From Parascedosporium putredinis (taxonomy: Eukaryota; Ascomycota; Sordariomycetes; Microascales; Microascaceae): a DNA stretch of 64,000 nt. The DNA is taken from assembly GCA_949357655.1 (NCBI GenBank), contig CASHTG010000006.1, forward strand, positions 62,001 to 126,000. Reading direction: 5' to 3'. Both the position numbers and the translations under genes were made by a program. Numbering within the stretch: position 1 is the stretch's first letter; each line of letters begins with the position of its first letter. The notes beneath the pieces are model-generated. The model did not search any database, was not told the origin of the DNA, and saw nothing but the letters and a program-made list of their open reading frames with translations. Below, piece by piece: positions 33,141 through 45,904 of the stretch.

Positions 33141-34240
33141 TCAAATTGTGACTTTGAGAATCACCTTGCCGTTGGTCTTTCGCGACTCAACCTTGTCAAA
33201 AGCTTCCTGAAACTGCTCAAACTCCATGACGCTATCCACCAGAGGTTTGAAGCTACCAGACTCGAGCAGGGTAGAAATCTTGGCCAAGTCGCTGCCGAGG
33301 GACTCCACGACGAAAAACTCGCTCTTGGCCGCCGACTTTTGGCAATTCTCAGGCTTGACATCGTTGGGTGATCCAGAGATACTCATGAACGTGCCCCCTT
33401 GCTTAAGCGCCGACCAAAGCTGGCCCATTGACGGGCCTCCGATGCAATCGGCAATGGCATCCACCTCCCTCCCGGCTGGATCTTGCTGCACCCAGTCTTC
33501 AACAGTCTGGCTCCTATAGTCGATGGTTTCCGTAGCCCCCAGCGCGCGAACAGCATCGGCCTTGGAGCCCTGACAAGTCGCGACGATGCCACCGGTGCCT
33601 GCAGCGGCCGCAAATTGCACGGCCCAGCCTCCAACGCTTCCTCCAGCTGCCGTGATGAGAATTCGTCTCTTCCCATTCCTGCCACGGGCCTCCTCGTCAC
33701 CAAAGATGGCGGATGGCTCGAGGATGCCCTGCGTGAAGATGCTCTGCCAAGCGGTCAGGGCGCTCAGCGGGGTAGCGGCAGCATCGGTCCAGCTGAGATT
33801 TTTCGGTTTGTGGGCGAGCTCAATTTCTCGCGCCAAGGTATATTCTCGGGCAGCACCCGGACGCATGGCCTCGATTCTGCAATATACCTCGTCTCCCGGC
33901 TTGAACTTGCTGCCCTCGGAGGTGTTGACGACGGTCCCGGCCATGTCCTGGCCTGGGACGGGCTCTCGAGGCTCGGTAAACAGAGATGGGAAGTCACGGG
34001 CCCACCAAAGCTCCCCAAACACGGGGAAGTGGCGGCTACTTTGACGAGGACTTCATCAGTTCTCGTAATGGTGGGGGTGGCGGACTGAACGAGTTCCAAG
34101 CGGGCAGAATTGGGATCGGGCTGGTGGACAGCGCGGATGGTTGAAGGGAGAGAAGCCATGATGGAATAAAGGCGAGAGGGGGTTTGGAGGCGTGGGTATA
34201 ATTTTGCAATGTTGAAGATCAGATTGGGTTTGATAGCCAT
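33141..34240 (-). CDS. Zinc-type (MDR) alcohol dehydrogenase / quinone-oxidoreductase-like protein
   Basis: This is a medium-chain dehydrogenase/reductase that would use NAD(P)H. The GroES-like N-terminal domain contains LVKVAATSP, EPVPGQDMAGTVV and KPGDEVYCR. The Rossmann domain shows ILITAAGGSVGGWAVQFAAA, GAT-ETIDYRSQ and DAIADCIGG. No structural zinc Cys cluster is visible, so it is closer to zinc-independent quinone oxidoreductases. Starting at 34240 adds the Arg/Lys-containing, acid-free leader MAIKPNLIFNIAKLYPRLQT, which looks like a mitochondrial presequence; the alternative start MASLPSTIRAV at 34159 would give about 339 residues. One base is missing in the C run near 34034. It lies about 1.1 kb from the polyketide synthase end, with both genes on the minus strand, so it may be a tailoring or accessory enzyme. 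Co-expression is not shown by sequence. Confidence 0.82.
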
Positions 34241-35348
34241 GTTATGTTGGGGGTTATGGATGGTGCTTCCCTCGAGATTGAATATGGGCGGCCATTGTGT
34301 ATTTATATCAATATCGCGTGAAGCATTCGGCAGCCACAAACCTTAACCGTGATCATTTTTCATGACTCTTGAGCATTTGCGTCACACTCCGAGGAGCGGG
34401 TTGATATTCGCCCGCATGCCCGGCAGGGATGAGAGACCAAGATTTTCCTCCATTGTGCAGAGTAACGCTCGATTATTGAACATGAATTCACGAAAACTCA
34501 CACGGCGGGGTTATTATTAATCCTAAGGAAAATGACAAGCCGCAAGGGAAACGTCGCAACGACTGCATGTCTGACAGGGTTCGCAGGGTTGGCAGCTCGG
34601 CCTCTCGTGCTCATCAGCGAACCCGGCGTTATTTTTGGGGAAAGCTACCAACGAAATGTGTTGGGAGGACTGCGAGTCGTCTCGTAGACGTGAAAAGTGG
34701 ACAAAGGCATCTCCGGCGTCAATTGGTGATTATGTAAGTGTGTTTGGCTGTAAATGACAGGACCAAAACTTTGCTTCGATCGATCAATGATGTAGCGGGA
34801 GCCACAACGCGAAGAGCCGAAAGCACGAGATGCGGGAAGATGAGTATTTATGAACGTCCCACCGCATAGATTGCCGGCAACCCGTGGTCTCTTCGGGTAC
34901 CCGATGTCCCCAAACCTGCGCGAGGAGATAACCAAAGCCACTTTCTCTAGTGAAGGACTCAAAAGGTTGTTTACTTGACTTCCTCTCTATTCACGGCAGA
35001 CGTCGCACGGAGGAGCCGAAAAGGCGAAGATTAAAAAATAGCGAATTTATTTTTGAATCGAACGTAGGAACAAGCAAATTGTACATCCTATAATAACACA
35101 CACACAAATTCGATATCGCAAGCATGCAGCGAAGCCGACAACGGCTCCTTGCAGATGGAACAGCAATGACAGCAATGGTGAAAGAAAAAAAAACGAGATG
35201 AAAGAACATTGAAGAAGACGAAGAGCCAACAAAGAAAAGATAAAACGAAAAAAATAAGAGGGTAGCAATAATGACATGGATGAGGAGAAGAGAAAAATGC
35301 ATGCAACAAAATCAAACTTCAGAATGAGGCGCAAATGCGATAAATGAG
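34241..35348. other. Spacer between MDR gene and PKS 3' end
   Basis: About 1.1 kb. The 35030-35340 part is A-rich and probably the PKS 3' UTR. No further gene recognised. Confidence 0.45.
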
Positions 35349-38300
35349 TTAAGCGGGCTTTTCAAACGAAACAACTTCCGACTTCTTGAGAACCGTCTCC
35401 GCCAAAACAATGAAAGACGGCGTGCTCAGCATATCCAAGATCTGCAGCGCAGCGCCGAACTCGCGGGTAATCCAGTTGCGGATCTCAATCGCCACGAGGG
35501 AATCGAGGCCGTAAAACACCGTGTCCTTGGAGCCGTCCAATTCTTCCCTCGGCAGCATAAGGACTTCGGCCGTCTTATCGAGCAGGGCCGAGATCACAAT
35601 GGCATGGGCCTCCTCGTACGAGGTTGCGCGCTTGAGCGCCGCTCCGGGAGACACGGCCTGGGCGCCGACATCGCCGCCGGCATTCTCGGACAGCGTCCGC
35701 TCGCACAGGGAGGTGAACTTGGCATCCGACGCCCACCACACGCCCGAGAAGGACGACGGGAGCTTGAGGCCGGTGACGACCTGGGACGAGCACGTTTCCT
35801 CGGCCTTTCCGGTGATGGAAGCGGCAACGAGGGCGAGGATTTCCTTTTCGCTGATGGCTTCGCCACCGACTTGCTCGAGGACCTCCTTTTGGCGCTCGGC
35901 GTTCTCGGCGAGGTAGCCGGTATCGCTGACCGCCGCCAAGTTGAGCACGGTGGCGGCGAGGCCGAGACGGCGCCTAAACTGCACAAACGAGTCGAGGTAT
36001 GCGTTGGCGGACGCGTAGGCTGCCTGGCCGCGGTTGCCGATGATGGCCGAGACGGAGCTGAGGGCGATGAAGAAGTCGAGGGTGGCGTCGGCGAGGGCTT
36101 CGTGGATGTTCCAGCAGCCGGCGACCTTGGACTTGACGACTTCGTGCCATTGGCCAAAGTTCATGTTCTCGAATAGGACATCCTGTGGATGATTTGTGAG
36201 CTTTTCAAGGATCACGTAGAGAGGGGCGGGCGTTGCAACTTGAAGGGATTGAACGTTTGCACGTGTAAAGGTGGTGGGACAACTTACGTGTAGAACCATG
36301 GCACTGTGCACCACGCCGCGAATGGGAGGCAGGGTCTCCTTGATCTGCGAGACCATTCGCTGGACATCTTCCGCGTTTGCTACATCGCACTGGTGCAGGA
36401 CGACGTTGGAGCCAATGGACTTGGCATCCTCCATCACCGCCGCAACTTGAGGAGACACGCTGGAGGAACGGGACACAATGACCACGTTCTTTGCTCCACG
36501 GCGAGTCATCCACTTGATCATGCTTCGGCCGATACCGCCAGATCCGCCAATGATTATGTATGTCGCGTCGCCTCGAAGCAGGTGGTTGTGGGCCTTGGAT
36601 GAATAGGTAGCCTACGAGTACGAGCAGGGTTAGTCAAACTCATTCATCTAGTTTTCATCTTCTGTTTGAGGGGAGGGACGATCGTAATTACCTTGACCTG
36701 ATCACCCGCATTGGCGGTCACGAGAATCTTGCCGTGGGTCTTTCCGGCCTGGAGAGTGCGGTACGCGGCCTCGAGATTGGAGACGGGGAAAATCGTGATC
36801 GGAGCGATGGGCCGAATGCTTCCGTAGCCCAAAAGACGGAAGACGTCGTCCAAGAGGCGCTTCATCACGAGCGGCCTCTCGGCAGCAACGACGGTCAGAT
36901 CGACAGAGGCGAACGTGGCATTGTGCTCGAAGACTGCCATCTGAAGGCCCGAGTTGGCGAGGATATCACGCTTGCCAATCTCGATGAAACGGCCAAAGTG
37001 CGCCATGCACTCCCACGTGGCGCGGAGGGAATCCCCGGCCAGGGAGTTGAGCACGAGATCGACGCCGCGGCCGTTGGTCGCGCGCTTGATGCCCTTGGCG
37101 AACGAAGTGTCACGGCTGAAGAAGATGCGGTCCTCGGAAATGCCGTACGTCTCCATGATGAACGTCTTCTTGGCGGTGCTGCCCACCGTCGCGTAGATTT
37201 CGGCGCCCATCATCTGGCAGAGCATGATGGCGGCTTGGCCGACACCACCGGCGGCGGCGTGGATCAGCACGGACTCGCCGCGTTGCAGGCGTCCGATATC
37301 GAAAAGCCCGTAGTACGCCGTGCAGAAGACGACGGGGATGGTGGAGGCGGCCTCGAGGCTCATGTCGTCGGGGACCTTGGCGCAGCTGGTGGACTTGCAG
37401 CGGGTGTAGGTGGAGTAAGCACCCTCCGAGCTCGCGCACACGCGGTCGCCGATCTTGAGGTCGGTCACGCCGCTGCCGACGGCATTGATGATGCCCGCGC
37501 ACTCGACACCGATGTAGGGGCTGGGGACCTCGCCCATGGACACCATGATGTCCTTGAAGTTCATACTCGTCACCTTGACTTCGATGGAGACTTCATCGGA
37601 GGCGAGGGGTTCCAAGGCACCGACGTCGTCAATGAAGTGAAGGGTGTCGAGGGCGCCCTTTGTGCCGACGTTAATCTTGAGGGGTCGGCCAGGCTGCTCG
37701 AATGGCTGCAAGAAGGGCGCGGTGGTAGAGTTGGTGTTTTGCTCGACAAACGCATCCATGTCGAAGTCGTCGACGACGCGGCAAACACTGAGGGAGCCCT
37801 CTCGCTCCTGGAACTCCATGTCGGCCGTGGGCGATCCGCCCTTCTTGAAGACGTACTTGGCGACTTCTTCAATCTGGGCAGCCATGTCGACGTCCGAAAG
37901 GCGGTTGACGCCGTCCAGGTCGAGAGTCGCAAACTTCATGGCGGACTCGGAGCGGATCGTCCTAGCAAGACCGAGGACCATGCCGACCTCCGGGTTCGTA
38001 GAGTCGGAGTACGCTCCCTGGACCACCCAAAGGATACCCTTGGCGGATGTGATGAGACTCTGCAGACGAGAAAATCGCTGCTCGTCGAGGCCCGACAGGA
38101 GCGGAGAGGCCAGTTCCATCAGTACAACGTACACGCGGCCATCCGTTGGAGCCTCCTCGAACGTCGTAATATCCACCTGGCCCTTGCCAGACGAAGCGAG
38201 GAGCTGCTGTACCTGGGACGCGAGGGATCTGTCTTGATCCTTGCCGCAGACGATGGAAATGTTATCAGAGATCTCTGCGGGCTGTGCCACGGCGGCGGAG

Positions 38301-41300
38301 TCTGCGAGATCGAGGGGCTCCCAGCCCACGCGGTAGCAGAGCTCGCGCGCGGAGAGCTTGTCGGTAACGCCATCGGCCTCGAAGATGGGATCGATGACGA
38401 GGCCCTCCATGTGGATCATCTCAGAAGCACCGTCCATGGTGGTGGCGAACATGGTGACCTGGGTCGACCTGGGGCGGTCAAAGTCCGGGTTGCCCTCTCC
38501 GTACAGCCGGAAGCGGTCCCCGGGGGTCTTGGAGAGGTTGGCGGAGATGGTGAGGCTCTTGAAGAAGCGCGGCATGTAAAGGGCGGGGAGGCGGCCGCGG
38601 CCGGCACCCAAGATGACCCAAGCGGCATGCGTGAATTGATCGAGGAAAGCGGGGTGGATGTACAGCTCGGGCTCGTACCCCTTGGGCATGACGCGCGCCG
38701 TGTCGGGGATGACGATGTCGGCGACGCAGTTGGTGTCGCTTCCGGTGCAGTTCTCCATGGAGCGGAACTGCGCGTTGTACTTGGCGGATACACCCTCGAG
38801 CTCGTCGTAGAGCTGGTTGCCGTCGACGGCCTCGGAGCAGCGCGCCTCGATCTCGGCAGCGCGGCTCGTGAGGGAGACGTGGTCCTCGGAGGCGAGGTCG
38901 CGCACGGGGTTGGTTTCCGTGCTCTGCTCCACGCGGATGAGGCCGCGGCAGTGCTCGATCCAGCTGCGGTCCTTGTTCCAGGAAAACACCCTGAACTCGT
39001 CCCAGGCCTTGGACGACTGCTTGGTGCCCTCGGTGAACCCGCGGAGGGTGATGTTGAGCTCGGAGTCCGCGCCCTCTTGGACAACCAGGGGGCGGCTGAT
39101 GGTGACGTCCTTGAAGACGAAGCGGTCAAACACTTGGCTCGACAGCTTGGCGCGCTGCGCGGCCGCCTCGACGGCCATGGAGAGGTAGCCGGCCATGGGG
39201 TAGATGATCATGTCTTGCATCACGTGGCCTCGGACCCAGGGGACCTCGTCGGGCCGGACGATGTGGCGCCACGTGGGCTCCAGAGAGTTGGAGTAATCCG
39301 CGAGGGCACCGACGACGTCGTTTCGGGGAACGGGCGGTGGAGATGGTTCTTGCTGATCCTGGACTCCCACCAGTACTTGGTGGTGTGGTTCCAGGGGTAG
39401 CGGGGCATGTCCTTGAGGGGCCGGAGGGGCTTGGCGCTGCCGTTGGGGAAGTTGACGCCCTGGAACGCGAGCATGCTGCCGCGCACGAACAGGGAGCCGG
39501 CCAGGTTGAGCGTGGTCTCGACGGCGTCCTTGTTGCGGACCAGCGTGGAGAGGTATGTGGGCTTCTTGGTGGTGCACGTGATGGCCTTGAGGATCTGCTT
39601 GACGGGACCCTCGAGGGCGGAGTGGGGGCCGATCTCGATGAGGATGTCGATTTCCTTGCGTCCGGTGGCAGGCGTGCACATGTCGGTGAGAGCCTGGGAG
39701 AACTTGACGGGCTGGGTCAAGTTGTTGACCCAGTAGGAAGTGTCGAGCTGCTCGCAGTCGATCAAGTGGCCGTTGAGCGAGGAGAAGAAGGCGACATCGG
39801 TCTTGGTGGTGGGGTTGAGCTGGCCGACGGCCTTGCCGTACCATTCCGACACAAACTCCATGTGGTGGGAGTGGTAGGCGGTGTCGACCCTGACTCGTCG
39901 GTTGAAGAGCTGCTTCTCCTCAATCTTTTGCTGCAGCTCCGTGATGGCCTCGGAGTCGCCCGAGGCAGTGATGCTCCGGGACTGTTGAAGCAGGCAATGG
40001 TGGCGCGGCCCGACTTCAAGGTCTTGATCATGGGCCAGACGTCGTCGGGCGACGCTCCGACCGCCAGCATACCGCCGTCGAGGTCCGGGTAGTCCGCCTT
40101 GAGGTGGAGAACGGCCTGGCCACGGCTGTAGGCGATGACGGCGCACTCCTCGAGGGACAGCACGCCGGCGGCGTACGCGGCGCCAATCTCGCCGCTGGAG
40201 TGGCCGACGACGGCATCGGGGCGGACGTCCCAGGATACCAAGAGGTCCGTCAGGGCCACCTGGATGGCGGTGCATCCGGGCTGGCTGAGGTCCGCATCCG
40301 ACAGGCGGGACGTCTTGTCGTCGCGGTGGAGCTCCTCCATCAAGCTGAACTTGGCACCCAGGGCCGTCAGGCAGGCGTCGAACCGCTCCACGGACTGCTT
40401 GAATACCGGGTACTGGGCGATGAGCTCGCGGCCCATCGCATGCCACTGCGCACCCTGGCCGGTGAAGACGTAGCCGATGGTGGGCGGCCTGGTGGAGCGG
40501 CTGGGGGCGGCGTTGGCCGTGGCCATGGCGGTGCTCAGGCTCTTGGCGTCGATGGCGGAGACGGCGGCCTTGTAGGGGAGGATGGACCGCCTCTCGCCGA
40601 GGGTGTAGGCCAAGTTGGCCAGCAGATCCTTTTGGAAGGCGGACGGGCGGCGCTCGAGGTAGATGGTCAGGCTTTCCAGCTGCTCGGCGAGGGACTCCTT
40701 GCTGTTGGCGGAGAGGACGTAGAGGCGGCGGGGCTCGGACATGTCGTCCTTCCAGGCGGTGGGGAGATTGGTGCGCTTGGGGGCGGCGGTGAGGACGGCG
40801 TGGGCGTTGCCGCCGCCGAAGCCGAAGCTGTTGATGCTGATGTACTTCTTTTGCTTGGGCCAGGGGATCAGCTTGGCGGGGACCTTGATGCCCCACTCGT
40901 CAAAGGGGATCTCGGGATTTCCCTTTTGGAAATCGTAGTTGGGCAGGATGTAGCCTCGTTCCAGCATCAGGGTGGCCTTGATGAGCGAGACGATGCCGCT
41001 GGCGCCCTCGAGATGGCCGACGTTTGTCTTGACGGAGCCCACGTACAGGGGCCTTAGCTTGGACCGGCCCTCGTTAAACATGTTGTGGAGCGCGCGCATC
41101 TCGAGCGGATCGCCGACCTTGGTACCAGTACCGTGGGCCTCGACGTATCCGGTGAGCTTGGGGTCCAAACCGGCATCGCGGTACACCTTGCGCATGAGAT
41201 CCAGCTGCGCCTCGCCGTTGGGCATGGTGATGCCGTTGGTGCGTCCGTCCTGGTTGACGCCGGTGCCGGCGATGACGGCGCGGATGTTGTCGTTGTCCCG

Positions 41301-42415
41301 GATAGCATCCGCCAGGGGCTTAAGGATCACGACGCCAGCGCCTTCTCCGCGACCGAACCCGTTGGCGCGGGAGTCGAACGCATACGATCTTCCGTCGCCC
41401 GAGAGCAGGCCCTGGGACGACATGGACACGAAGTGGTCGGGAAGGAGGTTGAGATGGCTGGACGCCAAGACCACGACGGAGGAGTCGCCGTTTTGCAAGC
41501 TCTGCATGGCGATGTGGAGAGCGGTCAAACTCGAGGAGCAGGCGGTCTCGATGGTGTGGCTGGGCCCGCGGAAGTCGAAAAAGTACGAGATTCGGTTGGA
41601 CATGAGCGAGGGCGCGTTGCCGGTCGACTGGTACATGGGCGCGGTGTCGAGATCGCGGAGGTTGTTGAGCTCGTAGTCGGTGAAGGAGCCGCCCGCGTAC
41701 ACGCCGACGTTCTTGCCCACGAGCTTGTGCTTGGGGATACCGGCATTCTCGAGAGCTTCAAAGGTGCACTCGAGGATGAGGCGATGCTGGGGGTCCATGG
41801 AGATGGCCTCCCTCTCGGTGATATTAAAGAAGGGCGCGTCGAACAGGCCGACGTCTTCGGTCAGGAAACATCCGCCCACGGGGTTGAAGGCGCCGAGCTT
41901 GTCGGGGTTGGGGTGGTAGTAGCCGGCTTTGCTCCACCGCTCGGGAGGGATCTCGCACCAGCCGCTGCGGGCGCGACAGCAGAGCTCGTAGAACTCTTCA
42001 GGGTCCGACGCGTTGCCGGGGAGGCGGCACGCCATGCCTACGATGGCGACGGGCTCGTACTTAGGGCCGGCAGGCTGGTCAGCGAGGGTGGCGCCTCGGC
42101 TCCGACCCCGTTGGCTGTCCGCACACCGTTGGAGCCGTTGGAACCGTTGAGGGGCGCAGCAGTGCCGTTGGAGGGTTGTGGGTTTGGCGTCGACGCGGAG
42201 CCGGCGGCGGCGGCTGCTGCCGCAGCTAGGAGGCCATCCGGAATCGGGAAGCTGGCGCCATTGGGGAAGATGCCAGGAGGGTACTGGACCGCCGGCGCGG
42301 GAGTTTGGTCGAGCGCCGGAGCGTCGATGCTGGGGGTTGGAAGCTCGGATTGCGGGCTGGGGCTGGAAAAGCCGGCCGAGTTGACCTCGTCGGCATCCAG
42401 CGCAGGAGGAGACAT
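35349..42415 (-). CDS. Highly reducing type I polyketide synthase (KS-AT-DH-ER-KR-ACP)
   Basis: This is an iterative megasynthase of about 2294 residues in three exons (42415-36692, 36611-36288, 36182-35349). An Ala-, Pro- and Asn/Gly-rich leader is followed by the KS from EPVAIVGMACRLPG (about residue 118) with active Cys in IETACSSS and His in EAHGTGT and TNVGHLEG. The AT has GHSSGEIGAAYAAG (about 740). The DH begins with His in WVRGHVMQDMIIYP (about 1060) and has its Asp in IHPAFLDQF. The ER shows HAAAGGVGQAA (about 1720). The KR has IIGGSGGIG and QAAYASANAY. The ACP has the phosphopantetheine Ser in YGLDSLV (about 2245). No C-methyltransferase and no release domain are seen. Three one-base deficits occur at about 42090, 39985 and 39325. 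The product would be a reduced chain without C-methyl branches, freed by another enzyme. Confidence 0.93.
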
Positions 42416-44650
42416 CACGGCCAGGTGAAAGCGAACGCAGCAGTCGAGGGTATTTTTGGTTTGAGTTTGGACAAGTCGGTGCTCGCTCGACTATCGTGAC
42501 ACAGACCCTCACCAAAGCGGATGTCGGCGACTCGGGTCAGTCAACATGCAGAGCTTCAGATAGCTTCCGCAGAGGGAGAGGGAAGGGGAGGGGGATGGAT
42601 GGACTGGTTGTTGGAGGGTGGGCAAGTGGGGGAGGGGGCGACAAAAAGGCTAGCGAACAGGATGGAGGTGGGTTTAAGAAGCTCCTCCTGTTTTCCAACG
42701 GAGCTCAAGCTGTTTTGGAGAAATATTGACTTGGCCCCTTGAATCTCTCTCATTCTTATTTTCCCACTTCCTTTTTCCTCTGGTATACTAATGTGCCGAC
42801 CGGCAGATATATCGGGAATGCGCTCCGCTGTGAAACCAGCCAGAGAGCAAGCTTCAATGGGTACAGGATGGATGTAACTCTGAATCAAGGTTAAGTTGGT
42901 AAAAAAGCTCCGGGAGCTGTTAGCGGTGGCCGTCCTCGCACACACACACACACACACACCTTGCCTAAGGGAGGAAGAGACGTGGTCTTCCGATGGGGGT
43001 GGGGAAAAAGAAAGGACGGATTGGGGGTCTTCGCGGGCCAGGCACGCACCGCAATGGGCAAGTGGGCTCTACGTTCCGGAGATATGGAAGGGGGCAGGTT
43101 GACGTCGGGATGTGGCGAACTTGTGGTTGGCGGGTTGCACCCGGTGAGGCGAGCGAGTGCGGCCGCTACCTCGCGACGGGTTTGGGGGTATCACGTTTGA
43201 CACGCAAGCCATGCTATCCGAGGAGATATGGCAATGTACATTCATTCTTCAGCCACTTGTCCGTGCTTTATCTTTTTTAATTCTCTTTTTTCCTCTTTTT
43301 CCCACGGGGGCCGTCCCCTGCTCGTTTAATGAAGAAGGGCTTCATCAAGATGTTTCTTCAGGGACGAGCCAGTCATATGTGAGATTCATCCGCTAAAATG
43401 AGACACGTCGTCTATAATCCAAGTCGGTGCCCGGAACCACAACGCCTCTTCCTTCCCCCTCCCAGCCAGCCTGCTGTTCCACCAAAACCCCAAAGACGAG
43501 TGTTCCTTGGGTATACCCCCTTCCCGCGAGATCGCCGTGGCTAACCCCCTACTCCAAGAGCGAGAGTGCGACAGTGGAAGGACAGGGGGCACGAGAAAAG
43601 GCTAGGGAAGCTGAAAGTTGTCCTCAATTGGCATCCGGCTTTATCTTGCTGTTTCGGCCATAGTGTGGAGTAAAGTAGAGTGATGCCAAAGTACACACGT
43701 AACTCGAAGCAGGACACAAGGGAAAAAGGGGTCGAGATGCCGCACTATATTTTCGGAATCGTCCAATTTACCCCACGCCCAAACCGTTTCCAGTCTTGGC
43801 GCATCACTCGACAGCTTGATAGCCTGAAACTCGCCGTAGTCTGATAGGTAACGATTGCGACTGCTTCACTCTCGCCGAAAATGGGCGGGCCAATCGGAGT
43901 CTAGGACCTCGTCAACCGCCTTTTTCATCGTCCCAAAGTGCCTGCATCTCGCGCCTTTGCCATGGCGAAAGGTTACGCGTACCCTTATTTACAGGACCTT
44001 GGGAAGCCGACGACGCACGAGGGAAGAATGCCACGCCAGCCCTATTTAATGGGTGCCATTTTCTAAAGTAATAATTCATCACAGTATTGCCATACTATAG
44101 CCATTTCGGCCCATTGTCGCGTGCAGCCACCCACGAGGCAAGAGTGGCTCTCTTTGCCGATCTATCTTTCCGAAGTGGTGCGGTGGTGTGCAGTGCGCTA
44201 GATGAATACATTTGGATTCGGGGTGAATGTAACTTGTATTGCTTAATTGTGCTCTCGGGTGTACCAGAGCTCTTTGATCTCCACACGCCAAGTTTCAACG
44301 TTGGTCGGGGGATTAACACGGATCTACCTAGATCTATGGATGTCAAGGTTACGGCTTAATAGACTGACAGCCACGCCGGCCACGCCGGTGCAAGATTTGG
44401 GTCACGATAATTGATCCATGAGCTCGAGGCCCTTGGTGCCGTACATTACATAAACAGTAAACTAGAATTGGATGCTACTAACTAACTCACTAAAAATGGC
44501 TGAGGGTATGGAGAGAGAGAGAAAGGAACTGGAGTCAATATTGGAGAAAAAAGTGAGGAATGTACATGGTTGGTGAGGATGGAATGCTGAACCGGGACGT
44601 TCAAGGACATCCCAGAAAACGCGCCGCGATGCAGCTGAGTCGGGGCGAGA
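42416..44650. other. PKS upstream region, gene-poor
   Basis: About 2.2 kb holding the PKS promoter and a (CA)n microsatellite. No supported gene; only short frames on both strands. Confidence 0.45.
42939..42959. repeat. (CA)n microsatellite
   Basis: About ten CA units in tandem, roughly 0.5 kb upstream of the PKS start codon. Confidence 0.9.
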
Positions 44651-45776
44651 CTATTTTGGTTGCTGTTCCGGCCGCCGCTTGAACAGGATCCAACTGACGT
44701 CGGTGAGCCAGCCAAACCAACCGCGGATTTTGGCGATGCCCACAAGCAACAAGGTGTATCTGTAGACAAACGCCTGGGCGGCGTGGTAATCATGCGCGTA
44801 GCAGTCCCATATGGGCTTCCCCGTCTCCGTGCCGGTAGGGATTTGCACAAGCTTGATCTCGCCCTCATCGGTATCTTGCACGACCATGCGCGGGCCGACG
44901 ACGAGGCCCCGGCCGTAAATTTTATCGTCCGCCACCAGCCGTGTTCCCGCATCCACGACGTCTTCGAGCTCGGCGAGGCCGCCCCCGCGAGGAACAGCAT
45001 GACGATGTTGGACAGGATTTTCGTGTCGACGAAGTACGGGCACAGCATATTGACCCGTATCCCCTTGCGGTACGAGGTCCCGCGAAGGCACCGAAAGAGG
45101 CCCGTGATGGCGTGCTTCGAGGCGGTGTACTGGGCGGAACCGACGAGGGGAATGAGGCCCGCGATGGACCCGATCAACAAGATGGCGCGGTCTCTTCCAG
45201 GCTCGTTCTTTTGCAGCCAGAAGAGCGCGAGGTGGACCGTATAGGCCGCGCCGGTGAGGTTCACGTCAAACACCTTGAACCGAGGCGGCGGGGGTGTTCG
45301 GCGTCGAGGCCGGTAGGATCCTCGAAGCTCCCTACCCCATCGTGCCCGATGCCGGCGTTCGGCACGACGACGTCGATTCCCTTGGTGGGGCTGACGCTGG
45401 CCGCCATTTTGAAGAGGGCGACCTGGCTCTGCCAGTCGGTCACGTCGCAGTGCTGGTAGTGGTGGTGCTCGGACTTGGTCGTGGCCCGTAGATCGGCGAC
45501 CAACGCTTCGCCCGCCGCGTCGTCCACGTCGCCGATAATCACATGCGCGCCGTGCGAAGCCCACGTTTTGGCAAACGCCGCGCCAAGCCCAGAGGCCCCG
45601 CCCGTGATGAGTATCGTTTTCCCGGCCACGGCATCGCGGTCGTACGGCGAGGACAGGTCGACGGGCTTGAAAGCACTGGTTGGCTTTCGCCCTGGGCTGA
45701 CTGCTGCGCTGCCATTGCTGAAATTGAAGTCAATGCCGCCGAGGTGAAAGTGGTTTAACGGAACCGTCGCGATCAA
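44651..45776 (-). CDS. Short-chain dehydrogenase/reductase with C-terminal extension
   Basis: This is a single exon of about 375 residues after bridging two one-base deficits (C run near 45290, G run near 44990). The classical SDR fold is visible: cofactor motif TGGASGLGAAFA, acidic turn GDVDDAAGE, CDVTDW, NAGIGHDGVG, catalytic Ser in LIGSIAGLIP and catalytic Tyr-Lys in YTASKHA. The acidic residue after the second strand suggests NAD rather than NADP. Beyond the usual core, about 100 residues form a C-terminal extension with a hydrophobic stretch (YRYTLLLVGIAK) and a basic end, possibly membrane-associated. An N-terminal extension of about 50 residues precedes the Rossmann motif. It resembles fungal 15-hydroxyprostaglandin-dehydrogenase-like proteins. 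It is the nearest gene upstream of the PKS, so a biosynthetic role is possible but unproven. Confidence 0.85.
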
Positions 45777-45864
45777 TGGATAGAGTCGGCATGTGCCTGT
45801 TTACATGTATCAGAACCCGGGGTGCGGCCTCCGCGTACGGCCATACGTATACATACTGTGAATT

Positions 45865-45904
45865 GGGGGATGGGGAATTGGGGATTGGGGATCGGGGTTC
45901 GGGG
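45865..45904 (+). repeat. Six-tract G-run cluster (potential G-quadruplex)
   Basis: Six runs of four or five G are separated by spacers of two to four bases (AT, AATT, ATT, ATC, TTC). It lies about 90-130 bases upstream of the SDR start codon, with the G-rich strand opposite to that gene's coding strand. Confidence 0.75.

Noticed and set aside
36734..39400. 888-codon plus-strand frame opposite the PKS
   Set aside because: It is the antisense shadow of strongly GC3-biased PKS sequence. The minus strand has unmistakable DH and ER motifs here.
40104..42428. Further long plus-strand frames opposite KS and AT
   Set aside because: Same antisense effect; low-complexity Gly/Val/Asp-rich translations without homology.
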